From positions 1-45,334 of the forward strand of contig CAIXED010000002.1 of the NCBI GenBank assembly GCA_903918375.1: a DNA stretch of 45,334 bases, given 5' to 3'. The position numbers were made by a program, and so were the translations under genes. Below are positions 34,885 to 43,759 of the stretch, one piece after another. Below the pieces are notes generated by a model. That model was given only the letters and a program-made list of their open reading frames with translations, made no database searches and was not told where the DNA came from. How positions within the stretch are numbered: position 1 is the stretch's first letter; each line of letters begins with the position of its first letter. Source of the DNA: an uncultured Pseudomonadota bacterium (GTDB lineage Bacteria > Pseudomonadota > Gammaproteobacteria > Methylococcales > Methylomonadaceae).

Positions 34885-36069
34885 ATGGATATTCATGAGT
34901 ACCAAGCGAAACAGCTATTAGCCGGATATGGCGTCAAAATAGCCGAAGGTGGTCTGGCTTATAGTCCAGAAGATGCAGTACAACGTGCTCGCGAAATCAG
35001 CAGCAATGTCTGGGTGGTTAAAGCGCAAATTCACTCAGGTGCGCGCGGTAAAGCCGGCGGTATCAAAGTTTGTAAAACTCACGAAGAAGTCAGCCAAGCG
35101 GCTGAAGCTTTGTTGGGCAAGCGTTTAGTTACTCACCAAACAGGCCCAGCTGGTAAAGTTTGCTTACGTTTATACGTTGAAGCCGGCACTGATATTGCCA
35201 AAGAATTGTATTTCAGCTTGTTAGTTGACCGCGCTCGAGAAGGTATCGTGATGGTCGGTTCTGCACAAGGCGGGATGGACATTGAAGAATTGGCCGAAAC
35301 CAATCCTGATGCGATCAAAAAAATCTACATCGAACCAGCCGTTGGTTTGCAAGATTTCCAAGCCCGTGAAATGGCGTTTGCTTTAGGTTTAGACGCCAGC
35401 CAAATCCAACACGCGGTTAAAACCATCCAAGGTTGCTACCGTGCGATGCGCGATTTAGACGCCAATATGCTGGAAATTAACCCATTAGTGGTCACTGGTC
35501 ACGGTGAGTTGATTGCTTTAGATGCCAAAATGGGCTTTGACGACAACGCTTTATTCCGTCGTCAAAACATCTCTGAATTACGCGATAAAACCCAAGAAGA
35601 CCCACGCGAAATGGCGGCGGCTGATCGTGGTTTGAGCTATGTCGGTTTAGATGGCGACATCGGCTGCATGATCAACGGTGCAGGTTTGGCGATGGCGACT
35701 ATGGACATGATTAAACTGGCCGGTGGCGAACCTGCTAACTTCCTTGACGTTGGTGGCGGCGCTTCAGCAGAACGTACTGAAAAAGCTTTCCGTATGGTAT
35801 TGGCTGATAAAAACGTCAAAGCCATGTTAGTCAACATCTTTGCTGGTATTAACCGTTGCGACTGGATTGCCGAAGGTGTGGTTCAAGCGGTAAAAAATAT
35901 CGACATGAAAGTGCCGTTGATTGTGCGTTTGTCGGGAACCAATGTTGAACAAGGCCGCAAAATCATTCAAGAAAGCGGCTTGCCTATTATCACCGCCGAC
36001 ACTTTGGCTGAAGCTGCTGAAAAAGCAGTCCAAGCGCGTAACGAAGTCGTCGCAAGACAACAAGGTTAA
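34885..36069 (+). CDS. mtkA: Malate-CoA ligase (malate thiokinase) beta subunit
   Basis: An ATP-grasp subunit homologous to SucC, 394 residues. It begins [20 protein letters not shown] and contains [28 protein letters not shown], and [15 protein letters not shown] with [17 protein letters not shown]. With MtkB it makes malyl-CoA from malate, ATP and CoA, the substrate of Mcl. The neighbouring mcl and sgaA argue for malate thiokinase rather than succinyl-CoA synthetase. The ATG at 34885 is set by the family N-terminus and a GAGAG site; upstream open frame is repeat sequence. It precedes mtkB by 9 bp. Confidence 0.92.
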   Translation: MDIHEYQAKQLLAGYGVKIAEGGLAYSPEDAVQRAREISSNVWVVKAQIHSGARGKAGGIKVCKTHEEVSQAAEALLGKRLVTHQTGPAGKVCLRLYVEAGTDIAKELYFSLLVDRAREGIVMVGSAQGGMDIEELAETNPDAIKKIYIEPAVGLQDFQAREMAFALGLDASQIQHAVKTIQGCYRAMRDLDANMLEINPLVVTGHGELIALDAKMGFDDNALFRRQNISELRDKTQEDPREMAAADRGLSYVGLDGDIGCMINGAGLAMATMDMIKLAGGEPANFLDVGGGASAERTEKAFRMVLADKNVKAMLVNIFAGINRCDWIAEGVVQAVKNIDMKVPLIVRLSGTNVEQGRKIIQESGLPIITADTLAEAAEKAVQARNEVVARQQG

Positions 36070-36078
36070 GGAAACGAC

Positions 36079-36966
36079 ATGGCAATTTTTATCGATAAAC
36101 AAACTCGCATCATCGTGCAAGGTTTCACCGGCAAAATCGGTACCTTCCACGCTCAAGACATGATCAACTACGGTTCTAACGTGGTTGGCGGTATTACCCC
36201 GGGCAAAGGCGGCCAAAAACACCTTGATCGCCCAGTGTTTAACACCGTTAAAGAATCGGTTGAACAAGCCGGCGCTGAAGCCAGCATCATTTTCGTACCA
36301 CCTGCTTATGCAGCGGATTCGATTATGGAAGCTGCCGAAGCTGGCATTAAATATTGCGTAGCGATTACCGACGGTATTCCTACTCAAGACATGATGAAAG
36401 TTAAAATTTTCCTCAGCCGTTTTCCAAAACAACAACGCATGGTGCTAACTGGCCCAAATTGCGCGGGCACTATCAGTCCGGGCAAATCAATGTTGGGCAT
36501 TATGCCAGGTCATATTTATATGCCAGGTAATGTCGGTATCGTTGGTCGTTCAGGTACTTTAGGTTACGAAGCGGCTGATCAAATGAAAGCTTTGGGCATC
36601 GGTGTTTCAACTTCAGTAGGTATCGGCGGCGATCCAATCAACGGCAGTTCACACCGCGATATTCTGGAAAAATTTGAACAAGACCCAGAAACTAAAGTCG
36701 TGGTGATGATTGGCGAAATCGGTGGTCCGCAAGAAGTGGAAGCCGGTATCTTTGCTAAAGAACACATGACTAAGCCAGTAGTTGCTTACATCGCAGGTTT
36801 AACCGCGCCAAAAGGCCGTCGTATGGGCCATGCTGGTGCGATTATTTCTTCAAGCGGCGAATCAGCGGCAGAAAAGGTTGAGCGTTTGCAAGAGTTGGGC
36901 GTGACTATTGCGCCAACGCCAGCTGCAATGGGTGAAACCGTCGCGAAAGTATTGGCGAAACTGTAA
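36079..36966 (+). CDS. mtkB: Malate-CoA ligase (malate thiokinase) alpha subunit
   Basis: The SucD-like, CoA-binding partner of MtkA, 295 residues. It has the CoA-binding VQGFTGKIGTFHAQDM motif, ITPGKGGQKHLDRPVF, GPNCAGTISPGKSMLGIMPG, and the phosphorylated histidine His251 in RRMGHAGAIISSSGESA. Together the two subunits activate malate for cleavage by malyl-CoA lyase. It ends 25 bp before a textbook intrinsic terminator, which marks the end of the C1 assimilation operon. Confidence 0.93.
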   Translation: MAIFIDKQTRIIVQGFTGKIGTFHAQDMINYGSNVVGGITPGKGGQKHLDRPVFNTVKESVEQAGAEASIIFVPPAYAADSIMEAAEAGIKYCVAITDGIPTQDMMKVKIFLSRFPKQQRMVLTGPNCAGTISPGKSMLGIMPGHIYMPGNVGIVGRSGTLGYEAADQMKALGIGVSTSVGIGGDPINGSSHRDILEKFEQDPETKVVVMIGEIGGPQEVEAGIFAKEHMTKPVVAYIAGLTAPKGRRMGHAGAIISSSGESAAEKVERLQELGVTIAPTPAAMGETVAKVLAKL

Positions 36967-36990
36967 CACCTAGCTTTATTGATAGACCCA

Positions 36991-37016
36991 AGCCCGCCTT
37001 AGTGCGGGCTTTTTTT
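36991..37016 (+). terminator. Intrinsic terminator after mtkB
   Basis: AGCCCGC (36991-36997), loop CTTAGT, GCGGGCT (37004-37010), then six more T. This is a classic Rho-independent terminator between mtkB and the SNF2-family gene. Confidence 0.92.
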
Positions 37017-37045
37017 ATTCACGTATTCCTTATTTATTCTGATTC

Positions 37046-40000
37046 ATGCAATCCACTCAACTGGTTAACCATCTATCAAGCTATCAATCTCTAAGCGACG
37101 AGCAAAAGTCTATCGTTAAGCTGTTTGCACTAGCCTATAGCTATATTTCGCTGACTAGCATGGGCAAAGCTTTGGCTCGAATCGGGATTGACGAAGCCGG
37201 TAAACCACTAAAGCCCGAATCGCTGAAAGTGCGCTTAAAACCGCTGTTACAAGCTGAATTGCTGGAAGAAAATGCCAAACAAGGCCAAGTGCGTTGTAGC
37301 CGTTGGTTAGCGGAAGTGGTGGCCCGTCAGCTAGTGACCGAGGCGGAATTTGAGTTATATCTGCAAGCCTTGGAAATACCAACGCCAATTGGTGCTTATT
37401 TTCACCGCTACCTGAATGCTGAGGAATGTGTGCGTGATGCGCGTCTGGCTTTTTATCGCGCTGATTATGCGAAAGTGACCGCAATTGTTGATATGGGGAA
37501 ACACACCTTAAGTCAATTGCCAGCATTGAGTGAATTGTATTTACAGTGGTTTATCAATCCAATCGATTTGGATTGGTTTACTCGTCACCATGCCGATCTT
37601 TTACCGCAAGTGGCCGCGATTATAGGATGGCATCAACAGTTATATCTTTATGCCGATCCACAACAGGAGCAATTTTTAACTCAACAATTGTTACTAGCCA
37701 AGGGTGATTCACAGCTGGTACTAAGATTGAGAGTCTTAGAATTGCAGTTGTTACGCGGTGATTGGACTTTTGTTGAACAACAATTAGCCAATCCTGACCA
37801 ACCCGAATTACAAGCCTTAGCCGCTACTTTAGTGCTATTAAAAGGCAATGCTGAACAGGCGGTTGAGCAGTTTGAAATAGCCTTAGCATTATTACGCAAA
37901 CAAAAAGGCCAACGCTCAACCTATTTTGACGGTTTGGCAGGGGTGTTCTATCCACTGGCATTGTTAAAACTCAATGACAACGCACGCCAAGCCAAACTGA
38001 CCACTTTGCTTAATCAAGCATACAAAAATCCAGGTCTGTGGTCGCCGATTTACGCGAAATTGCAACAATTTCAGGCTTATCTTCAAGGCGATTTGCAACA
38101 ACGTAGTCATATCCTCAGAGATGACGGTGATTATGTTATCAGCAGCGGTTTTAAACAGAGCGGCGTACCCAACACGCTACGAACTGCACCGCTAATGCTG
38201 CAAGTGTTGTCGATGTTGATTAAATTTTGGGTCAAAACCGAGAACGTCAACCAAGTCCTGCCGCTTAGCCAAAAACTCTACACCCATTTACGCGATAACG
38301 GTTTTGCTTGGCCTGCTGCCGAGTTAGCCAAAATTTTTATCGCCATTGAGCCGCGTAAAGCCTTGCAATGGGACGCTGGTTTCTTTAATCAAGACAAGCA
38401 AGCGTTAGCCGATTTGTTTGTCAGTCGTGCTGATTGGGAATTAGCCTTAGATGCGCTATCGAATTTACCCAAACAAGATAAAAAAACCGATGAAGCCTTG
38501 GTGAGCGAAAGGCCGACGCGCTTGGTTTGGTGGTTGAGTTACAACGATTACAGCCATACCTTGACAATAGAGCCACGCGAACAAAAACAACAAGCTAAAG
38601 GCAAGTGGACTAAAGGCCGTTTAGTGGCTTTAAAACGCTTGCATAGTGAGCGCGATCAGTTCGATTACCTTAGCGAACACGACCACAAACTCTGTGATGA
38701 GATTAAAGAGTTTCGCGATCATAGTTGGTACGGCAACGGCACCACCTTTGAGTTTTGCAGCAATATGCCTTTGGCTTTAGTCGGTCATCCCTTGCTGTTT
38801 TGGGCTGATACCCCAGAAGCGCGAGTTGAATTGGTACAAGGTCAACCAGAACTGTTAGTTAAAAAGTTAGTCAACAGCGACAAAATCAAAATCAGCATGG
38901 AGCCGATGCCGAGTTTTGAACAAAAAATGTACGTCTGCAAGGAAACCCCAACCCGCTTGAAAGTGGTCGAGTTTACCGCCGAACATCACAAAATCTGCTC
39001 GGTTGTTACTGCAAAAGGCTTGGAAGTACCGCTGTCAGCCCAAGAGCGGGTGTTACAAACCTTAACCAGTATTTCCGGTTTGCTGACTGTGCATTCGGAT
39101 ATTGGCGGTAGTTCCTCAACCGCCGAACAAGTCAGCGCCGATGCAACACCACGGATTCATTTATTACCAATGGGCGAGGGCTTGCGGGTGGCGTTGTTAA
39201 TTCGGCCACTTTCGACCGCTGGCGCTTATTACCAACCGGGGCGCGGTGGTGAAAGTGTATTGGCCGAGGTTGACGGTAAACCAGTGCAAGCCAAACGCGA
39301 TTTGGCATTGGAAAAACAACGCGCCGAACAGCTACTAGAAACTTGCACCGAATTACAGCAAGCGCAACGCGATAGCAGTGGTGAATGGTTATTAGAAGAG
39401 CCTGAGCAATGTCTGGAATTGCTATTACAAATTCAAAGTTTGCCGGAAGACGCGGCGATTTTGGAATGGCCGGAAGGGGTTAAGTTTAAGTTGTTGGGCC
39501 AGACTTCTGGCAACGGTTTCAGTATGCAAATCAAACGTGATAACGATTGGTTTGCGTTGCAAGGTGAGCTGAAAGTTGGCGAGGATACGGTGATTGAAAT
39601 CCAGCAATTATTGGGTTTGCTCAATAATCAGCAAGGGCGATTTTTGCAGCTAAAAGACGGTCAATTTATCGCTTTAACCGACGCTTTCCGCCGCAGATTA
39701 GAAGACTTAAAGGCCTATGCCGACATCAGTAGCAAAAAAGTGCGCTTGAATCCATTGGCGGCATTAACGCTGGAAGATTGGCAAGATGAAATCGGTTTTA
39801 GTGCTGATGAGCATTGGCAAGCCCATCTCAAACGCTTGCAGGATGCTCGTGATTATCAGCCGATAGTGCCATCAACTTTTCAAGCTGAGCTGCGTGATTA
39901 CCAGCAAGATGGTTACAACTGGTTGGCAAGATTGGCCGAGTGGGGCGTCGGTGCTTGTTTGGCGGATGACATGGGCTTGGGGAAAACCGTGCAAGGCTTG

Positions 40001-41263
40001 GCGCTATTGGTGCAACGCGCACCGAAAGGCCCTAGTTTGATAGTGGCTCCAACCTCGGTGTGTATGAACTGGGAAAATGAAGCCCAGCGTTTCGCGCCGA
40101 CTTTGAAACCGCAAATCCTCGGCAGTGGCGACCGCCAAGCAGTGATTGATAATCTCGGGAGCTATGATTTATTGATCTGTAGCTACGGCTTGCTGCAGCA
40201 AGAAAGCGTGGCGGAATTATTAGCCAGTATTCGTTTTCAGACCGTGATACTCGACGAAGCGCAGTGGATTAAAAATATCGCCACTCGCCGCTCACAAGGG
40301 GCGATGAATTTACAGGCTGAGTTCAAAGTGATTATGACCGGCACGCCTCTGGAAAATCATTTAGGTGAATTGTGGAATCTGTTTCGCTTTATCAATCCCG
40401 GTTTATTGGCTTCGCTGGAACAATTTAATCAACGCTTTGCTGGCCCGATTGAACGCGACCGCAACGCCCAAGCTCGGCAACAGCTGAAAAAATTGATTCA
40501 ACCCTTCATCCTGCGCCGTACCAAAACCCAAGTGTTGCAAGAGTTGCCACCGCGCACGGAAATTCCGGTTTACATCGAACTCAGTAGCGAAGAAACCGCG
40601 TTTTATGAAGCCTTGCGTCGTGAAAGTTTAGCGGTGTTGACCAGTAACGATGCGCCTCCTGGTCAAAAGCAGCTGCAAATTTTGGCAGCGATTACCAAAT
40701 TGCGGCGTAGTTGTTGCAACACGAATCTGGTCAACCCTGATTTGGCGCTACCGAGTAGCAAACTGGCAGCGTTTGGTGACATCGTTGATGAATTATTGGC
40801 CAATCAACATAAAGCCTTGGTGTTTAGTCAATTTGTCGATCATCTGCACTTGCTGGAACAGTATCTGCAACAGCGCGGCATTCGTTATCAATATCTCGAC
40901 GGCAGCACACCCGCCAAAGCCCGACAAACTCGGGTTGATGCCTTTCAGCGTGGCGAAGGCGAGTTGTTTTTGATTAGCTTGAAGGCTGGTGGTGTCGGTT
41001 TAAATCTGACCGCGGCGGATTATGTGATTCACATGGACCCTTGGTGGAATCCAGCGGTAGAAGATCAAGCCAGCGATAGGGCGCACCGGATGGGGCAGCA
41101 AAGACCGGTGACGATTTACCGGATGATAGCCAAAAATACCATTGAAGAAAAAATCGTCGCCTTGCATGGTCAAAAACGCGATTTGGCGGATAGCTTGTTA
41201 GATGGCGCCGATATTAGCGGCAAAATGTCAGCGGATGATTTGTTGAGTTTGATGAAAGGTTAG
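37046..41263 (+). CDS. SNF2/Rad54-family ATPase, 1405 residues
   Basis: The C-terminal 450 residues form a complete Swi2/Snf2 motor: Q-type start (FQAELRDYQQDGYNWLARLA), Walker A DDMGLGKT (974-981, Lys980), Walker B DEAQ (1070-1073), MTGTPLENHLGELWNLFRFI, FILRRTKTQV, and motif VI in DQASDRAHRMGQQRP (about 1341-1355). Such ATPases move along duplex DNA and remodel bound proteins. The first 950 residues match no family I can name; they look helical and repeat-like early on (VVLRLRVLELQLL type), then beta-rich. No nuclease or methylase partner is adjacent. It is bounded by terminator and repeat, so monocistronic. Confidence 0.9.
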   Translation: MQSTQLVNHLSSYQSLSDEQKSIVKLFALAYSYISLTSMGKALARIGIDEAGKPLKPESLKVRLKPLLQAELLEENAKQGQVRCSRWLAEVVARQLVTEAEFELYLQALEIPTPIGAYFHRYLNAEECVRDARLAFYRADYAKVTAIVDMGKHTLSQLPALSELYLQWFINPIDLDWFTRHHADLLPQVAAIIGWHQQLYLYADPQQEQFLTQQLLLAKGDSQLVLRLRVLELQLLRGDWTFVEQQLANPDQPELQALAATLVLLKGNAEQAVEQFEIALALLRKQKGQRSTYFDGLAGVFYPLALLKLNDNARQAKLTTLLNQAYKNPGLWSPIYAKLQQFQAYLQGDLQQRSHILRDDGDYVISSGFKQSGVPNTLRTAPLMLQVLSMLIKFWVKTENVNQVLPLSQKLYTHLRDNGFAWPAAELAKIFIAIEPRKALQWDAGFFNQDKQALADLFVSRADWELALDALSNLPKQDKKTDEALVSERPTRLVWWLSYNDYSHTLTIEPREQKQQAKGKWTKGRLVALKRLHSERDQFDYLSEHDHKLCDEIKEFRDHSWYGNGTTFEFCSNMPLALVGHPLLFWADTPEARVELVQGQPELLVKKLVNSDKIKISMEPMPSFEQKMYVCKETPTRLKVVEFTAEHHKICSVVTAKGLEVPLSAQERVLQTLTSISGLLTVHSDIGGSSSTAEQVSADATPRIHLLPMGEGLRVALLIRPLSTAGAYYQPGRGGESVLAEVDGKPVQAKRDLALEKQRAEQLLETCTELQQAQRDSSGEWLLEEPEQCLELLLQIQSLPEDAAILEWPEGVKFKLLGQTSGNGFSMQIKRDNDWFALQGELKVGEDTVIEIQQLLGLLNNQQGRFLQLKDGQFIALTDAFRRRLEDLKAYADISSKKVRLNPLAALTLEDWQDEIGFSADEHWQAHLKRLQDARDYQPIVPSTFQAELRDYQQDGYNWLARLAEWGVGACLADDMGLGKTVQGLALLVQRAPKGPSLIVAPTSVCMNWENEAQRFAPTLKPQILGSGDRQAVIDNLGSYDLLICSYGLLQQESVAELLASIRFQTVILDEAQWIKNIATRRSQGAMNLQAEFKVIMTGTPLENHLGELWNLFRFINPGLLASLEQFNQRFAGPIERDRNAQARQQLKKLIQPFILRRTKTQVLQELPPRTEIPVYIELSSEETAFYEALRRESLAVLTSNDAPPGQKQLQILAAITKLRRSCCNTNLVNPDLALPSSKLAAFGDIVDELLANQHKALVFSQFVDHLHLLEQYLQQRGIRYQYLDGSTPAKARQTRVDAFQRGEGELFLISLKAGGVGLNLTAADYVIHMDPWWNPAVEDQASDRAHRMGQQRPVTIYRMIAKNTIEEKIVALHGQKRDLADSLLDGADISGKMSADDLLSLMKG

Positions 41264-41276
41264 GTCATGGTCAAGC

Positions 41277-41353
41277 GTAGGGTGCATTCGCGATAGCAAT
41301 GCACCGCATTGACCTTAAAGCCACGGCGGTTCGCCATCGCGTAACCGCCCTAC
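41277..41353. repeat. Palindromic interspersed repeat after the SNF2 gene
   Basis: The outer ends GTAGGG and CCCTAC (41277-41282, 41348-41353) enclose two internal palindromes: GGTGCATT / AATGCACC (41281-41304) and GGCGGTT / AACCGCC. This is the style of short repeats found at gene ends in many methanotrophs and relatives. It lies in the 249-bp gap before nrdJa. Confidence 0.55.
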
Positions 41354-41433
41354 AGGCAAATCAAGTGAACCAAGCTCTGAAAATTCCAAGCTAACTCCTT
41401 GAGTTACAAAAACATCTCCCGCAAATTTAGCTG

Positions 41434-41497
41434 TCTAGTGTAAAAACCTCGAAATTAACACAATATCTTGTGTTAAGATTCCGTCATCCACACTAGA
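41434..41497 (+). promoter_or_regulatory. NrdR box with symmetric flanking half-sites, upstream of nrdJa
   Basis: ACACAATATCTTGTGT (41458-41473) matches the NrdR repressor consensus, the regulator of ribonucleotide reductase genes. It lies in a longer dyad with 9-bp arms (41455-41463 and 41468-41476). TCTAGTGT (41434-41441) and its complement ACACTAGA (41490-41497) flank it with the same centre of symmetry, and each half-site falls about 32 bp (three helical turns) from register with the central box. No cobalamin riboswitch is visible, so NrdR is the apparent control. Confidence 0.75.
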
Positions 41498-41512
41498 TAA
41501 CGGAATCATCGA

Positions 41513-43651
41513 ATGACAGCTAAATCACAAACCCATGTCGAAATCCCATTGCAAAGCGCTTCGCTAGACATCTGGGACAGCAAATACCGCTTAAAAACCA
41601 AAGACGGTGTCGCGATTGATAACAACATCGACGAAACCTACAAACGGGTTGCGAAAGCATTGGCGAGTGTCGAAAAAACCAAAGCCTTACAAGACCAAAA
41701 TTACAAAGATTTCCTCTGGGCTTTGCGTCAAGGCGTGATTCCCGCTGGCCGGATTATCTCCAACGCTGGCGCTTTAGAACATAAACCCGCCACTTCTACC
41801 ATCAACTGCACCGTATCCGGCATCATCGAAGATTCGATGGATGACATTCTTGGCAAAGTCCACGAAGCCGGTTTAACCCTTAAAGCCGGTTGCGGTATCG
41901 GTTACGAATTTTCCACTTTGCGCCCTAAAGATGCTTATGTTTCCGGTGCTGGCGCTTACACTTCTGGCCCGCTGTCGTTCATGGATATTTACGACAAAAT
42001 GTGTTTCACCGTCTCATCAGCCGGTGGTCGCCGTGGCGCACAGATGGCGACTTTTGACGTTGCCCATCCTGATGTCGTCGATTTTATCCGCGCCAAACGT
42101 GAAGACGGTCGTTTACGCCAATTCAACTTGTCACTATTAATCACTAGCGAATTTGTCGAAGCGGTCAAAAACGATGGTCAATGGTCGTTGTCTTTCCCTG
42201 TTACCCAACGCGAAGTCGATACTGATAATCTGGATTTAACCGACAACAGCAAAATCGCTTGGCGTGATTTGCCAAACAAAAAAGGCTACATCGTCAATGA
42301 CGACGGCTTAGTGGCTTGCCGAATCAGTAAAGTAATGCCAGCCCGTCGTTTGTGGGACATCATCATGTCATCCACCTACGACTACGCCGAGCCAGGTTTT
42401 ATCTTGATTGATAAAGTCAATGAAATGAACAACAACTGGTTCTGCGAACACATCCGCGCCACCAACCCCTGCGGCGAACAACCGTTGCCACCTTACGGCA
42501 GCTGCTTGTTAGGCTCGATTAACCTGACTCGCTTTGTTGATAAACCATTCAGCAAAGACGCCAAATTCGATTGGGAAGGCTACCGTAAAACCATCCGCAT
42601 TTTCACCCGCATGTTGGACAATGTGGTAGAAATCAACGGCTTGCCATTAGAAAAACAACGCTACGAAATCACCAGCAAACGCCGTCATGGTATGGGCTAT
42701 TTGGGCTTAGGCTCGACCATCACCATGCTAGGCTTGAAATACGGCGACCAAGATTCTTTGGCGTTTACCGAACAAGTCACCAAAGAATTGGCTTTAGAAG
42801 GCTGGAAAGCCGGTTTAGAACTAGCCAAAGAAAAAGGCCCAGCGCCGATTATGGAGCAAATTTTCACCGTCACCGGCGAAATGCTGCACAAACGCCCAGA
42901 AATGAAACAAGACGGCTATAAACTCGGCGACCAAGTAGCGGGTAAAGTGTTACACGCCAAATACAGCCGCTACATGCAAAAAGTCGCCAAAGAATTGCCA
43001 GAATTGGTCGAGCAATTAGCCGAAGTCGGCAGCCGTTTTACCCACCACAGCTCAATCGCGCCAACTGGCACCATTTCGCTGTCATTGGCTAACAACGCCA
43101 GCAACGGCATCGAACCCAGTTTTGCTCACCACTATTCACGCAACGTGATTCGTGAAGGCAAAAAATCCAAAGAAAAAATTGATGTGTTCTCGTTTGAACT
43201 ATTGGCCTACCGTCAATTGGTCAATGCAGACGCCATGCCATACAGCGACAATCCAGACCACCAACTACCGGATTATTTCATCGCTGCTGACGACATTAGC
43301 CCAAAACAGCACGTTGATATTCAAGCCGCCGCGCAAATCTGGATTGATTCCTCAATCTCGAAAACCGCCAATGTACCAACCGATTACCCGTATGAAGATT
43401 TTAAATCAATCTACGAATACGCCTACGACCAAGGCTTAAAAGGCTGCACCACCTTCCGCTTCAACCCAGAAGTATTCCAAGGGGTATTGGTCAAAGAATC
43501 AGACTTGGAAAACACCACCTACCAATTCACCTTGGAAGACGGCCATGTGGTGGAATTTAAAGGCAACGAAGAAGTGGAATACGACGGCGAAGTTCACACC
43601 GCCGCGAATTTGTTTGATGCCTTGAAAGAAGGGTATTACGGTAAGTTTTAA
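41513..43651 (+). CDS. nrdJa: Adenosylcobalamin-dependent (class II) ribonucleotide reductase, large part
   Basis: Reduces ribonucleotides to deoxyribonucleotides using adenosylcobalamin, without oxygen dependence. The 712-residue protein has the active-site set: Cys320 (thiyl) with Asn318 and Glu322 in NPCGEQ, and the redox pair Cys99 (STINCTVSG) and Cys331 (PYGSCLLGS). The 11-residue spacing between Cys320 and Cys331 matches Thermotoga NrdJ. The C-terminal cysteine tail needed for re-reduction is absent and is instead on the next gene, as in the split NrdJa/NrdJb of pseudomonads. The promoter carries an NrdR box. Confidence 0.94.
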   Translation: MTAKSQTHVEIPLQSASLDIWDSKYRLKTKDGVAIDNNIDETYKRVAKALASVEKTKALQDQNYKDFLWALRQGVIPAGRIISNAGALEHKPATSTINCTVSGIIEDSMDDILGKVHEAGLTLKAGCGIGYEFSTLRPKDAYVSGAGAYTSGPLSFMDIYDKMCFTVSSAGGRRGAQMATFDVAHPDVVDFIRAKREDGRLRQFNLSLLITSEFVEAVKNDGQWSLSFPVTQREVDTDNLDLTDNSKIAWRDLPNKKGYIVNDDGLVACRISKVMPARRLWDIIMSSTYDYAEPGFILIDKVNEMNNNWFCEHIRATNPCGEQPLPPYGSCLLGSINLTRFVDKPFSKDAKFDWEGYRKTIRIFTRMLDNVVEINGLPLEKQRYEITSKRRHGMGYLGLGSTITMLGLKYGDQDSLAFTEQVTKELALEGWKAGLELAKEKGPAPIMEQIFTVTGEMLHKRPEMKQDGYKLGDQVAGKVLHAKYSRYMQKVAKELPELVEQLAEVGSRFTHHSSIAPTGTISLSLANNASNGIEPSFAHHYSRNVIREGKKSKEKIDVFSFELLAYRQLVNADAMPYSDNPDHQLPDYFIAADDISPKQHVDIQAAAQIWIDSSISKTANVPTDYPYEDFKSIYEYAYDQGLKGCTTFRFNPEVFQGVLVKESDLENTTYQFTLEDGHVVEFKGNEEVEYDGEVHTAANLFDALKEGYYGKF

Positions 43652-43663
43652 TACCGATAAATG

Positions 43664-43740
43664 TAGGTTGGGTTAGGCGATAGCCGTAACCCAACAGTTG
43701 GCCTTTATCCGTGTTGGGTTACTGATTGAACCCAACCCAC
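43664..43740 (+). repeat. Interspersed repeat between nrdJa and nrdJb
   Basis: The first unit (43664-43694) is TAGGTTGGGTT, a 6-bp core AGGCGA, then TAGCCGTAACCCAA. A second palindrome (GTTGGGTT ... AACCCAAC, up to 43740) follows. It fills most of the 108-bp gap separating the two reductase subunit genes. The same ends occur in inverse orientation at 34812-34860. Confidence 0.75.
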
Positions 43741-43759
43741 ACCAAATACGAGAAACCCC

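Noticed and set aside
41264-41512. Possible cobalamin riboswitch upstream of the B12-dependent reductase
   Set aside because: No B12-box-like conserved core was found; the structured part is explained by the palindromic repeat, and the NrdR box explains regulation.
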